Source: JAXMAZ01 sp046350115
Lineage (GTDB): Bacteria > Planctomycetota > Planctomycetia > Gemmatales > Gemmataceae
Assembly (NCBI GenBank): GCA_046350115.1
Contig: JAXMAZ010000022.1
Coordinates: 1-64,000, forward strand
DNA length: 64,000 nt
Direction: 5' to 3'
The notes under the pieces were generated by a model. That model did no database searches, was not told where the DNA came from, and saw only the letters and a program-made list of their open reading frames with translations. The stretch's first letter is position 1. Every line of letters starts with the position of its first letter. Below are positions 28,890 through 37,699 of this stretch, one piece after another. The position numbers and the translations under genes are program-made.

Positions 28890-29603
28890 ATGGCCGATCC
28901 CGTCACCGAGCCGCGGGCCGCCCGGCTGGCCCGGGTGGCCCTGCCGATCCTGCTCGGGCTGGGCGTCCTGTCGCTGGCGGCCAGCGCCCTCTTGCCGGTG
29001 CCGGGCCGCCGCACCAGCCCGACCGCGTCCGCCCCGGAGCCGGCCGAGCTGACCACCCCGGTGCCGGACTTCAGCCTCACCGAGCGGTCCGGCAAGGCCG
29101 TGTCCGCGGCCGACCTGCGGGGCAAGGTGTGGGTGGCGTCGTTCGTGTTCACCCGCTGCACCGGCCCGTGCCCGAGCGTCACCGCCACCATGGCCCGGCT
29201 GCAGGAGGAACTCCGCCTGGCCGACCGGCCGGACCTGCGGCTGGTGACGTTCACCTTCGACCCGGACACCGACACCCCGGACGAGCTGAAGAAGTACGCC
29301 TCCCACTACCGCGCCCACCCGGACCGGTGGCTGTTCCTGACCGGCCCGGAGGACAAGCTGCACGCCCTGGCCAAGGACGGGTTCAAGCTGGGCGTCAGCC
29401 GGTCCGACAAGCCGGCCGCCCTGCCCGGGGAGAAGTACCAGCACAGCACCTACCTGGCCGTGGTGGACCGGGACGGGATGGTCCACCTCCGCGGGTTCCA
29501 CGGGTATCAGGGGCCGAAGGACACGGACGGCGAGCGGTACGCCCGTAGTCTGGCCGACCTGAAGGAGTTGGTCGACCGGCTGCTCGGCGAGGGCGGGCGG
29601 TGA
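28890..29603 (+). CDS. SCO1/SenC copper chaperone, copy 2
   Basis: A 237-residue protein anchored by one N-terminal helix. The SCO domain has copper ligands CTGPC (C90, C94) and H185 in YQHSTYLAVVDRDG, and FTFDPDTDTPDEL is typical. The ATG at 28890 is preferred because a G-run precedes it at a suitable distance. It differs strongly from the first copy (CPRLC, C-terminal anchor), so the two may serve different metal sites or oxidases. Confidence 0.88.
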   Translation: MADPVTEPRAARLARVALPILLGLGVLSLAASALLPVPGRRTSPTASAPEPAELTTPVPDFSLTERSGKAVSAADLRGKVWVASFVFTRCTGPCPSVTATMARLQEELRLADRPDLRLVTFTFDPDTDTPDELKKYASHYRAHPDRWLFLTGPEDKLHALAKDGFKLGVSRSDKPAALPGEKYQHSTYLAVVDRDGMVHLRGFHGYQGPKDTDGERYARSLADLKELVDRLLGEGGR

Positions 29604-29863
29604 TCCCAGCGGACGCCCGGCGGGTCGGCGGCATCGTCGGCAGCGCGGCGGCTGGGGGGGCGGTCGTTGTCGCCCTGGCCCTGCTGGCCCCGGCGGACGC
29701 GCTGCCGGGGGAACAGGCGGACGCGGCCGGCCGGCCGATCTGGCTGCTGCTCGGCGGCGGGTGCGTGGCGCCGGTTGCCATGTTCTACGGGTGGCTCGTC
29801 GGGGCGTGGGTCGCCGGGCGGGTGGTGCGAGGGAAGGCAACCTACCCCGGCCCCCTTCCCTGA
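29600..29863 (+). CDS. Small membrane protein at the end of the respiratory cluster
   Basis: An 87-residue protein from a GTG that overlaps the SCO stop (GTGA), with two hydrophobic segments (GSAAAGGAVVVALALLAP and PVAMFYGWLVGAWVAG). The last residues (TYPGPLP) and the stop codon are encoded by the left arm of the palindromic element starting at 29841. The element has therefore probably replaced the original C-terminus. The function is unknown. Confidence 0.55.
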   Translation: MIPADARRVGGIVGSAAAGGAVVVALALLAPADALPGEQADAAGRPIWLLLGGGCVAPVAMFYGWLVGAWVAGRVVRGKATYPGPLP

Positions 29864-30181
29864 GAGAGAAGGGGGAGCAAGCGGGGCGGCTCTCGTGTCG
29901 GCAAAACTCGGACCCGTAGTCGGACGCTCATTCCCCTCGCTCCCCCTCTCCGCTTCGGGGAGGGGGCCGGGGGGTGGGGTCACGCCGGCCACCCGGCCCC
30001 GGAAGCTCCGAAGTCGCGGAATCGGGTGGCGGGTGCAACCCTCTTCCCCGGCCCCCTCCCCCGAAGCGGGAGAGGGGGAGCAAGGGGGACGCTCGCCCCG
30101 CCCGTGACCGAAACCACAGCCCGGGCGCGCTGTCGCACGCAGATCCCCGGACCCTCTCAGGGAAAGGGGACGGGGGTTAGG
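29841..30181. repeat. Outer palindromic element (family A-like), interrupted by a second element
   Basis: Imperfect inverted ends pair over about 28 bases: 29841-29868 (CCTACCCCGGCCCCCTTCCC...) with 30152-30181. The interior is interrupted by a separate, self-contained palindrome at 29939-30083. The left arm contains the end of the preceding small membrane gene. Confidence 0.7.
29939..30083. repeat. Family A palindrome nested inside another palindrome
   Basis: Arms of ~42 bases (29939-29980 and 30040-30083), starting GCTCCCCCTCTCCGCTTCGG, flank a centre containing GCTCCGAAGTCGC. The element at 44107-44242 shares the arms and this central sequence, so it is the same family and not chance base pairing. 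Confidence 0.8.
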
Positions 30182-30198
30182 TCGCTTCAGGAGTCGCC

Positions 30199-30868
30199 GT
30201 GACTGCCCCTTCGCCGGCCGTCATCTGGGACGTGGACGGCACCCTGGTCGACACCGCCGAGCACCACTTCCTCGCCTGGCAGCGGTTCGCCGCCGACGCC
30301 GGGTTGCCGTTCACCTGGCCGACTTCGCCGCCACGTTCGGCTGGCGGAACCCGGAGATCGTCCGCACGCTGTTCGACCCGGCGGCGTGGACGAGGCGTGC
30401 CGACATCGGGCTGCGGAAGGAGACGCTCTATCGGGCGATGGTCCGCGAGCACGGGACGGCCCTGCTGCCGGGCGTCGAGCCGCTGTTGATGGCGTTCGCC
30501 GACCGGGGCTGGCCGCAGGCGGTCGGCTCGCCGCCCCGCGGGGAACCTGGACCTGCTGCTCACCGTCACGCGGACGCGGCCGTACTTCGCCGCGGTCGTC
30601 AGCGGGGAGGACGTGACCCGTGGCAAGCCGGACCCGGAAGTCTTCCCTGACGGCGGCGGCCGTCGCCTCGGGGCGGCCCGCGGCGGTGCGTGGTGTTCGA
30701 GGACGCGGTCGCCGGGGTGCAGGCGGCGAAGGCCGCGGGGATGAGGTGCGTGGCGGTGACGGCCGTCGGCCACCACCCGGCGGACACGCTCCGAGCCGCG
30801 GGTGCGGACCTGGTGGTCGGGTCGCTGGAGGAAGTCACCGCCGAGTGGGTCGGGGGCTGTTCCGATGA
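30199..30868 (+). pseudogene. HAD-family phosphatase (beta-phosphoglucomutase-like), frameshifted
   Basis: The frame opens with a GTG and the HAD motif I (VIWDVDGTLVDT). Conserved pieces then appear in different frames: HLADFAATFGWRNPEIV-like text, RGKPDPEVF (motif III region) and VVFEDAVAGVQAAKAAGMRC (motif IV). Breaks are placed near 30317, 30535, 30646, 30680 and 30856, mostly in C or G runs. Reading through them gives an intact ~220-residue subfamily protein whose TGA (30866-30868) would overlap the next ATG as ATGA. The preserved sequence and overlap suggest sequencing indels at least as much as true decay. Confidence 0.75.
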
Positions 30869-31229
30869 CCGGGCCGCCGGAAGACCCGCGGGTGCGGTTC
30901 GCCGCCGAGCGGACGCTCTTGGCCTGGGTGCGGACCGGGCTGGCCCTGATGGGGTTCGGGTTCGTGGTCGCCCGGTTCGGGCTGTTCCTGCGGGAGCTGC
31001 CGGCCGCCCACCCCCGCCGCACGCCGGTTGGTCGAGCGGGTTCGGGGTGGCGCTGGTGCTGCTCGGGGTGGCGGTGTGCGTGCTGGCCGGGCTGGAGTAC
31101 CGGACGGTGCTGGGCCGGATCGACCGCGGGGAGCCGTACCGCCCGCCGGTCTGGTCACTCGGGCTGGTGGTCGCCGGTCTGCTGGCAGCCGTCGGGCTGG
31201 CGATGGCCGGCTACTTGTTGGCGTCGTAA
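30865..31229 (+). pseudogene. DUF202 (YidH-type) membrane protein, frameshifted
   Basis: The N-terminal part RVRFAAERTLLAWVRTGLAL followed by MGFGFVVARF is the DUF202 signature with its first helix. After a break near 31027 the protein continues in another frame with two more helices (FGVALVLLGVAVCVLAGLEY and LGLVVAGLLAAVGLAMAGYL). Together they make the normal three-helix, ~120-residue protein. A single indel accounts for the break. Confidence 0.75.
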
Positions 31230-31288
31230 GGGGCGTCGGCCGTCTGGGTCGGGGTCGGCCGCGACCGCGGCTCGCACTGCCCGACCAT

Positions 31289-31375
31289 TCAGGACCGCAT
31301 CCCCATTCGGGGCAGTAACCACACTTGGATCACCAGCCACGCGGCCAGGAACCCGGCCAGAATCAGGTAGTCCAT
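31289..31375 (-). CDS. Possible 28-residue single-pass membrane peptide
   Basis: The ATG at 31375 encodes a peptide with one hydrophobic helix (MDYLILAGFLAAWLVIQVWL) and a basic tail (LPRMGMRS). A GAGGGG precedes the start by about seven bases. The hydrophobic body with an LPRxG tail looks like a genuine small membrane protein. It is short and could be fortuitous; its neighbours on both sides are frameshifted. Confidence 0.4.
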   Translation of the reverse strand: MDYLILAGFLAAWLVIQVWLLPRMGMRS

Positions 31376-31426
31376 CTTTCGCCCCTCAGCGCGGCGTCGG
31401 ACATTGGTCACTCCCCCACTGCCATT

Positions 31427-31687
31427 CTACCAGCCGAGGGCGGCCCGCCCTTCGAGTTCGTCCAGCCCGCCGGACAGGGCGGCGTCCCGGGTCGGGTACT
31501 TGCCCCGCCGTCCACCCGCTTGCCGTTGATCGTCTGGGTGACGGCGAGGTGAACCCCGGCCGCCGGCCGGGCCTCCAGCTTATACTGTCTGGTCGCCGAC
31601 CATTACAAACAGGATGTGGTCGCGGATGCCGGGCTTAAGCGACCCGTCACGGAGGGAGAGCCAGTCTGGTGCGGTGGGCAAGCTCAT
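31427..31687 (-). pseudogene. Small unknown protein gene, frameshifted
   Basis: From the ATG at 31687 the frame encodes MSLPTAPDWLSLRDGSLKPG and continues through IRDHILFVMVGD. Two indels, near 31588 and 31505, must be corrected to continue with QYKLEARPAAGVHLAVTQTI and RDAALSGGLDELEGRAALGW before a TAG at 31427-31429. The corrected protein is ~86 residues, soluble and of unrecognised family. The coherent text across frames argues for a real gene. Confidence 0.5.
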
Positions 31688-31701
31688 CACAAAGCCTCTA
31701 C

Positions 31702-31809
31702 GTAGGGTGCGTTGAGGCTTTGCGAAACGCACCGGAGGGGCATCGACCCGGGTGGGACCGCCTGCAGGGCCGGTGCGTTTCGTCGCAAAGCCTCCTCAAC
31801 GCACCCTAC
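31702..31809. repeat. GTAGGGTGCG-type palindromic element (family B), uninterrupted
   Basis: 108 bp with ~38-base near-complementary arms: 31702-31735 (GTAGGGTGCGTTGAGGCTTT...) and 31770-31809. The right arm contains the TAG stop (31808-31806) of the frame-corrected MFS gene. Like 19818-19928, it is an uninterrupted relative of 42801-43086. Confidence 0.85.
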
Positions 31810-33242
31810 GAGATACCATCTACTCCGGCAGCGGCTTCCCAGGTCTCCGGCAGGAACGGCAGCACCGCCAGCCCGAGCCGCGAAGATGCTGCACATGGCC
31901 AGCCCGGCGTACCGGAACGGCAGGTCCGGCGTCTCCGGCGTCTTGGCGTAGGCGAACACGTCCGTCGTCAGATACCCGAGCACCAGCGGGCCGCTGGCCG
32001 CGATGAACCGGCCGACGTTGTAGCAGAAGCTGGTGCCGGTCGCCCGCAGCCGGGTGGGGAACAGCTCTGGCAGCCAGATCGCGTACCCGCCGAACAGGGC
32101 CAGCAGGCAGAACCCCATCAGCACGTTCATCCAGACGATGTCCGCCCGGGTCTTCATCTGCATGAACACCAGGGCGACGCCGGCCGCGGCGGCGATGAAC
32201 GTGACGGCGAACGCCGGCCGCCGGCCGACCCGAGGTCAGCCAGCTAAACCCGGTCATGCCGAAGAACGCCCCGACGTTGATCGCCAGGACGCCCCGGCCC
32301 AGATGATCCCCTGGCCCTTGATGTACGCCGCCCGCTGGTCGGCCGGCAGTTGCTCGGCTTCGGCGGCGAACGTCGGCCGGAAGATGCCCTGCTGGAGATC
32401 GACCACGAAGAACCCGATCCCCCACAGACCGACCACCCCGACGAACGCCAGCAGCACCCCGAGGACGGCGTGCCGCGTCACCCACCCGCCGCCGAACAGG
32501 TCGGCGTAGGAGCCGAGCCGCTTGCCGGTGCCGGCGTCGGCCGCCGCCTTCGCCTGCTTCCACGACGCCGGCTCGGTCAGCTTCCGCTGGATGAACACGA
32601 CCAGCACGGCCGGCACGATGCCGATCAGGAACAGCACCCGCCAGGCGCTCAGCCCGACGGACTTGAGCGGGTCCAGGTAGCCGTACAGCTCCAGCAGGCC
32701 GAGGGCAATGTACAGCAGGGCGGCGGTGCAGTTGCCGACGGCCGACAGATCCTGCATCAGCCCGAGGGTGAACGGGCGGGCGTTCCCCGGCATGGTCTCG
32801 GCCAGCAGGGCGACGGCGGCGGCGAACACCCCGCCCACCCCCAGCCCGGTCAGGAACCGGTACAGGCAGTAGTCCCACGGGCCGACCGACACGGCGGCCG
32901 GTGAAGACGGAGTACAGCAGGATGGTGTACGTCAGGGTGCGGACCCGGCCGAGCCGGTCCCCGTACATGCCGAACACCAGCCCGCCGGTCGCCCACCCGA
33001 TCAGGAAGACCGACGTCGCCCGGGTGGCCCACGTCTTGACCGTGTCCGGTGGGCGGACGCCCCGCCGAGCAGGTCGGTCAGGGACATCACCCGGGCCAGG
33101 TTGAATAGCTGCTGGTCCATGCAGTCCGCCATCCAGGCGATGGCGGCGACGGTGAACACGAACCACTGGTACCGGGACAGGTCGCGGAGGCTGGCCCACC
33201 CGGTCCGGGGGCGGCATCGGCGGACGGGTCGGCGATTGCCAT
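31806..33242 (-). pseudogene. Major facilitator superfamily transporter, multiply frameshifted
   Basis: Starting at the ATG at 33242 (MAIADPSADAAPGPG), pieces of one MFS protein lie in all three frames: SLRDLSRYQWFVFTVAAIAW, the helix 2-3 loop FGMYGDRLGRVRTLTYTILL, RFLTGLGVGGVFAAAVALLA, WRVLFLIGIVPAVLVVFI and GYAIWLPELFPTRLRATGTS. Breaks lie near 33215, 33055, 32890, 32290, 32235 and 31880. The corrected length (~478) and ~12 helices are normal. The substrate is unknown; the layout resembles metabolite:proton symporters. Conservation of the pieces favours indel errors or very recent decay. Confidence 0.75.
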
Positions 33243-33379
33243 CGGGGGGGTTCCGGCGGAACGGGTGGGGCGGGGTGCCTGCCAGATATACCCGCCGCCC
33301 GCGGCGGACGCCAGCATTTCCCCGGGGGTTGACGCCGTATGATGAACGCTTTCCCGACGGCCGGAACGCCGGAGGCCGG

Positions 33380-34211
33380 ATGACGCCGCCGCTCTCGCGA
33401 TCGGGTTCCTCCCCGGGGCCGGGCAGATGGCCACTGCCCTGGCCAAAGGGGCGGCTCGCCGCCGGGCTGCTCGACCCGGCCCGCAGCCTGGCCAGCGACC
33501 CGTACCCGGCCGCCGGGGAGCGGTTCGCCACGACCACGGGCTTACGGGTCACGGACTCGAACGCCGACGTGCTGGTGGCGGCCGACCTGCTGGTGCTGGC
33601 GGTCAAGCCGCAGGCGATGGCCGGGCTTTTGGACGAGATCACCCCCTGGGTGGACCGCCGGCATCTGACCATCTCCATCGCCGCCGGGGTGACGCTCGCC
33701 CAACTGGCCGCCGGGCTGGGGGCCGACGCCCGGCTGATCCGGGTGATGCCGAACACGCCCTGCCTGGTCGGGGCGAGCGCCAGCGGGTTCAGGGCCGGTC
33801 GGCCGCCACCGCCGATGATGTGGCTCTGGTCGAGCGGCTGTTCGGGGCGGTTGGGGTGGCGGTGCGGGTGTCGGAGCCGCTGCTGGACGCCGTCACCGGG
33901 CCTGAGCGGCAGCGGCCCCGCCTTCGTGTACGTGATGATCGAGGCACTGCGGCCGACGGCGGCGTGAAAGCCGGCTTACCCAGAGATGTTGCCCAGAAGC
34001 TGGCCGCACAAACGGTCCTCGGATCGGCGAAGATGGTGCTCGAAACCGGCCAGCATCCCGGCGCCCGTGTCGGACGCGGTGGCCAGCCCCGGCGGCACCA
34101 CCATCGCCGGGCTGCACGCCCGGAGCGGGCCGGCGTCCGGGCGGCCCTGATGGACGCCGTGACGGCCGCCGCCGACCGGGCGACGGAGTGGGGAAGAGCC
34201 GCGACCGCTAG
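33380..34211 (+). pseudogene. proC: Pyrroline-5-carboxylate reductase (ProC), frameshifted
   Basis: After correction the N-terminus reads AIGFLPGAGQMATALAKG, a Rossmann motif. LLVLAVKPQAMAGLLDEI, RLIRVMPNTPCLVGASASGF, DAVTGLSGSGPAFVYVMIEA and QTVLGSAKMVLETGQHPGA are all ProC signatures. Breaks occur near 33393, 33452, 33797, 33905, 33955 and 34060-34110. GGAGG precedes the ATG. In the corrected frame the gene stops at TAG 34209-34211, inside a palindromic element. The enzyme makes proline from pyrroline-5-carboxylate. Confidence 0.75.
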
Positions 34212-34269
34212 GGAGCGGCTGAGACGGCAAGACGCGGTTGCCATTCAGCCGCTCCCTGCGGTCGCGGCT
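34197..34269. repeat. Palindromic element between proC and guaA
   Basis: 34197-34222 (AGCCGCGACCGCTAGGGAGC...) pairs with 34245-34269 over 25 bases with one extra base. Its left arm carries the proC stop codon in the corrected frame. guaA begins 36 bases after its end. Confidence 0.75.
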
Positions 34270-34304
34270 CCTACGGGTCGTAGTCCCCTGAGTGTGACAC
34301 CGGC

Positions 34305-35849
34305 ATGAGCCAGGAACTCGTCCTGATCTTCGACTTCGGCTCCCAGTTCGGGCAACTGATCGCCCGCCGGGTGCGGGAGCTGAACGTCTTCTGCCAGGTG
34401 GTCCGGCACGACCTGTCGGCCGACCGGGTGAGGGAGCTGAACCCGAAGGGGATCATCTTCTCCGGCGGGCCGATGAGCGTGTACGAGCCGGGCGCCCCGC
34501 AGTGCGATCCGAGGCTCTTCGAGCTTGGGATTCCGGTGCTGGGCATCTGCTACGGGATGCAGCTCGCCTGCCAGGCGCTCGGCGGGACGGTCGGCGGCGG
34601 GGCGCACACCCGGGAGTACGGCCGGGCGACGCTCACCGTCGCCGACCCGAACGGGCTGTTCCAGGGCTACCCGGCCGAATCGACCGTGTGGATGAGCCAC
34701 GGCGACCAGGTGCAGACGGTGTCCGACGAGTGGCTGCCGCTGGCCACCACGGAGGCGTGCCCGCTGGCCGCCGTCAAGCACCGCACCCGGCCGGTGTACG
34801 GTATCCAGTTTCACCCGGAGGTCCGCCACACCCCGCACGGCAACCAGGTGCTGGCCAACTTCCTGCGGGACGTGTGCGGCTGCTCCGGCTCCTGGAAGAT
34901 GACCACGTTCATCGACCGGACGGTCGCCGAGGTGCGGCAGCGGGTCGGTAAGAAGCGGGTCATCTGCGGGCTGTCCGGCGGCGTTGACTCCGCGGTGTGC
35001 GCGGCCCTGTTGGTGAAGGCGATCGGCCCGCAACTGACCTGCATCTACGTGGACAACGGCCTCATGCGGGAGGGCGAGACGGCCCTCGTCAAACACACCT
35101 TCCGCGACTGGTTCAAAGCGGACCTGCATGTGGTGGACGCCCGGGAGCGGTTCCTCACGGCGCTGGCCGGCGTGACCGACCCGCAGGAGAAGCGGAAGCA
35201 CATCGGCCGGGTGTTCATCGACGTGTTCAAGGCCGAGGCGAAGTCGATCCCGGACGCCCACTTTTTGGCCCAGGGGACGCTCTACCCGGACGTGATCGAG
35301 AGCGGGGGCAGCCCGGACGGCCCGGCGGCGACGATCAAGCTGCACCACAACGTCGGCGGGCTGCCGGCCGAGCTGGGGTTCGAGCTGATCGAGCCGCTGC
35401 GGGACCTGTTCAAGGACGAGGTCCGCAAGCTCGGCACCGAACTCGGGCTGCCGGACGAGGTCGTCTGGCGGCACCCGTTCCCCGGCCCCGGGCTGGCCGT
35501 GCGGTGCCTCGGGGAAGTGACCGAAGACAAGCTCGCCACGCTGCGGAAGGCGGACACGATCTTCATCGAGGAGCTGCACAAGAGCGGCTGGTATCGCAAG
35601 ACGGCCCAGGCGTTCGCGGTGCTGTTGCCGGTGCAGTCGGTCGGGGTGATGGGGGACGGCCGCACCTACGAGGGGACGGTCTGCCTGCGGTGCGTCCAGA
35701 CGGACGACTTCATGACCGCCGACTGGTCCCACCTGCCGTATGAGTTGCTGGCCAAGGTGTCGACGACGATCATCAACCGGGTGAAGGGCGTGAACCGGGT
35801 GGTGTACGACGTGAGCAGCAAGCCGCCGGCGACGATCGAATGGGAGTGA
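34305..35849 (+). CDS. guaA: GMP synthase (glutamine-hydrolysing)
   Basis: A 514-residue protein with all three GuaA parts. The glutamine amidotransferase class I domain has the catalytic Cys82 in GICYGMQLACQALGG and a His/Glu pair in GIQFHPEVRHT. The ATP-pyrophosphatase P-loop is CGLSGGVDSAVCAALL, and the C-terminal dimerisation domain ends VVYDVSSKPPATIEWE. It converts XMP to GMP. The length is normal and the frame intact, in contrast to the damaged genes just upstream. Confidence 0.97.
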   Translation: MSQELVLIFDFGSQFGQLIARRVRELNVFCQVVRHDLSADRVRELNPKGIIFSGGPMSVYEPGAPQCDPRLFELGIPVLGICYGMQLACQALGGTVGGGAHTREYGRATLTVADPNGLFQGYPAESTVWMSHGDQVQTVSDEWLPLATTEACPLAAVKHRTRPVYGIQFHPEVRHTPHGNQVLANFLRDVCGCSGSWKMTTFIDRTVAEVRQRVGKKRVICGLSGGVDSAVCAALLVKAIGPQLTCIYVDNGLMREGETALVKHTFRDWFKADLHVVDARERFLTALAGVTDPQEKRKHIGRVFIDVFKAEAKSIPDAHFLAQGTLYPDVIESGGSPDGPAATIKLHHNVGGLPAELGFELIEPLRDLFKDEVRKLGTELGLPDEVVWRHPFPGPGLAVRCLGEVTEDKLATLRKADTIFIEELHKSGWYRKTAQAFAVLLPVQSVGVMGDGRTYEGTVCLRCVQTDDFMTADWSHLPYELLAKVSTTIINRVKGVNRVVYDVSSKPPATIEWE

Positions 35850-35854
35850 CTTCT

Positions 35855-35988
35855 TGCTCCCCTCTCCCCTAGGGGGAGAGGGGCCGGGGGTGAGGGGTCA
35901 CGACTGCTTGCCGGTTCGGCGTCTCAGTAGTGGCGTGCCGTCCTACCCCTCACCCCCAACCCTTCTCCCCCAAGGGGAGAGGGGAGCA
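35855..35988. repeat. Family A palindromic element
   Basis: 44-base arms, 35855-35898 (TGCTCCCCTCTCCCCTAGGG...) and 35945-35988, with few mismatches around a ~46-base centre. Each arm itself forms a CCCCTCTCCCC/GGGGAGAGGGG hairpin. It lies six bases after the guaA stop and seven before the next start. Confidence 0.85.
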
Positions 35989-35994
35989 AAGACC

Positions 35995-36237
35995 ATGACC
36001 CGGGCCGACATCTGTGCCAGCGACGACGCCGAGGCCATCGCCCGGTTACAGGAAGTGCTGGCCGAACTCGGGTGGGTGGCGGACGACACCTGGCACGACT
36101 CCCCGCTCGGGGTCGGGCTGACCCGGTTCCGCCGCGGCGCGGACGAGCTGACGGTGTTCATCGACACCTGGCTGGCGGACGTGGCCGGGCCGGCGGCGGC
36201 GGTCCGAGAGGTGCTCGAAGCCCTGTCCGCCGGCTGA
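35995..36237 (+). CDS. Small conserved-looking protein of unknown function
   Basis: An 80-residue acidic protein (MTRADICASDDAEAIARLQE ... ELTVFIDTWLADVAGPAAAV) with a predicted alpha-beta-beta-alpha layout and no membrane segment. The ATG is placed just after the family A palindrome; upstream in-frame residues come from the repeat. No family is recognised. Confidence 0.55.
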   Translation: MTRADICASDDAEAIARLQEVLAELGWVADDTWHDSPLGVGLTRFRRGADELTVFIDTWLADVAGPAAAVREVLEALSAG

Positions 36238-36276
36238 CTACAATTCCTGCAGACCCGACATACCGGAGAGCCACCC

Positions 36277-36678
36277 GTGCCCGTCCCCTCGCTCGCCCTG
36301 CTCGTGGGCGTGATCCTGACCGCCGCCGGCGCGTTCGCGTACCTGAACGGCACCCCCGACCCGGCCACCGGGGCGGTCAGCCCGACGGCCCTCATCCCGG
36401 CCGCCGTCGGCGGGCTGCTGGCCGTGTGCGGGCTGGTCGCCTACGCCGCCCCGGCCGCCCGCAAGCACGCCATGCACGCCGCCGCGATGGTCGGGCTGCT
36501 CGGCTTCCTCGGCGGGTTCATGCCGCTGGTCCGCGGTTACTCGAAGACCGGCACGGTCGACTTCGGCAAGCCGGCGGTGCAGGCCGGCGTGCTGATGATC
36601 GGGCTGTGCCTGCTGTTCGTGATCGCCTGCGTGAAGTCGTTCCGGGACGCGCGGAAGGCGCGAACGGCGGCCGGTTAG
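36277..36678 (+). CDS. Four-helix membrane protein of unknown function
   Basis: A 133-residue protein from a GTG with GGAG eight bases upstream and four hydrophobic segments (SLALLVGVILTAAGAFAYL, ALIPAAVGGLLAVCGLVAYA, MHAAAMVGLLGFLGGFMPLV and GVLMIGLCLLFVIACVKSF). It has a short basic C-terminus (RDARKARTAAG). The TAG stop lies in the left arm of the palindrome at 36675-36798. The function is unknown. Confidence 0.65.
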   Translation: MPVPSLALLVGVILTAAGAFAYLNGTPDPATGAVSPTALIPAAVGGLLAVCGLVAYAAPAARKHAMHAAAMVGLLGFLGGFMPLVRGYSKTGTVDFGKPAVQAGVLMIGLCLLFVIACVKSFRDARKARTAAG

Positions 36679-36798
36679 CCGCGAGGCGGAGGCTCCGCGG
36701 AGCCGAGCGCGACACCCGCGCCCCGATTTCGTCGAGCCGCGAAGCCCCGTGATGCTGGTTCCGCGCTCGGCTCCGCAGAGCCTCCGCCTCGCGGCTAA
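36675..36798. repeat. 37-bp-arm palindromic element between convergent genes
   Basis: 36675-36711 (TTAGCCGCGAGGCGGAGGCT...) pairs with 36762-36798 with one or two mismatches. The left arm provides the TAG (36676-36678) of the membrane protein gene, and the right arm ends eight bases before the stop of the convergent gene. Confidence 0.85.
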
Positions 36799-36805
36799 AC
36801 GCCGC

Positions 36806-37684
36806 TCACTTCTCCAACTCGCTCAGCCACTTCTCGACCGTCGTCGCGTAGTACACCCCGCTCATGCTGGACGGGGTCTTCGGCGTCACCCCGTACCCGC
36901 CGTCCGCGTTCCGACACGACGCCACGAACCGCCGCAGCCCGGCCGGGTCCGGCCTCGCCTTGAGCAGGTACAGCGCCCGCATCACCCGGTACGTCGTCTC
37001 CAGGTCGGACGCTTCCGCCGTCTTGCCCCAGCCGCCGTCGTTCAGTTGGCCGACCTGGAGGAACCCGGGGATGGCGTCCTTGGCCGGGAACGGCAGCCCG
37101 AGCCGCAGCTTGAGGGCGGCCACCGACCCGACCTCCCGGGCGCCGCCCTCCCGCGGCGTGCCGGCGGCGGACCGCCCGAATTCGTCCGCGACGGCGTCCC
37201 AGGCGTCCAGTTTGAACGGGCAGTCCTTGACGCCCCACGCCTCGACCGCCGCCGCCGCGATGCGGGCCTCCTCGAACGTCTTGGCGTGCTTGGCCAGGTA
37301 GCCCATCGCCCCTTTGTACTTCTCCTTCGGGATGCCGAGTTCGGCCGCCGCCATCACCCCGACGGAGGTGATCGCCACGTCCGGCTTACCGCCCGGCTCG
37401 GCGAATGCCCCGGTGGCCGGGTCGTAACAGGACAGCACGAACGCGGTCAGCTTGTCGGCGTCGGTGATCTCGCCCCCGAGGGTCTTGACCGCCCGGACGG
37501 CCCCGTTGCACGCCCGCAGGCTCGGCTTGCCGTCGGCCGTCACCTTGTACGCCCCGGTGGCCGGGTCGCGGAGCGACTGGACGTACCGCAGGGTGGCGAG
37601 CTTCTCCTTGACCGCGGCGTCGATCTTCTCCGTCTGGGCGACGGCGACCGCCGGGACGAACAGCAGGACGGCGAGCGAGCGCAT
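36806..37684 (-). CDS. Secreted prenyltransferase/squalene-oxidase-repeat protein
   Basis: A 292-residue protein with a signal peptide (MRSLAVLLFVPAVAVAQ) and several alpha/alpha-barrel repeats of the prenyltransferase/squalene-cyclase type: LRYVQSLRDPATGAYKV, VGQLNDGGWGKTAEASDLET and CRNADGGYGVTPKTPSSMSG. No DXDD-type catalytic acid motif of squalene cyclases is visible, so it is probably a non-cyclase member. The start at 37684 gives the signal sequence; the longer frame is repeat-derived. Confidence 0.7.
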   Translation of the reverse strand: MRSLAVLLFVPAVAVAQTEKIDAAVKEKLATLRYVQSLRDPATGAYKVTADGKPSLRACNGAVRAVKTLGGEITDADKLTAFVLSCYDPATGAFAEPGGKPDVAITSVGVMAAAELGIPKEKYKGAMGYLAKHAKTFEEARIAAAAVEAWGVKDCPFKLDAWDAVADEFGRSAAGTPREGGAREVGSVAALKLRLGLPFPAKDAIPGFLQVGQLNDGGWGKTAEASDLETTYRVMRALYLLKARPDPAGLRRFVASCRNADGGYGVTPKTPSSMSGVYYATTVEKWLSELEK

Positions 37685-37699
37685 GGGACGACCTCTTGT

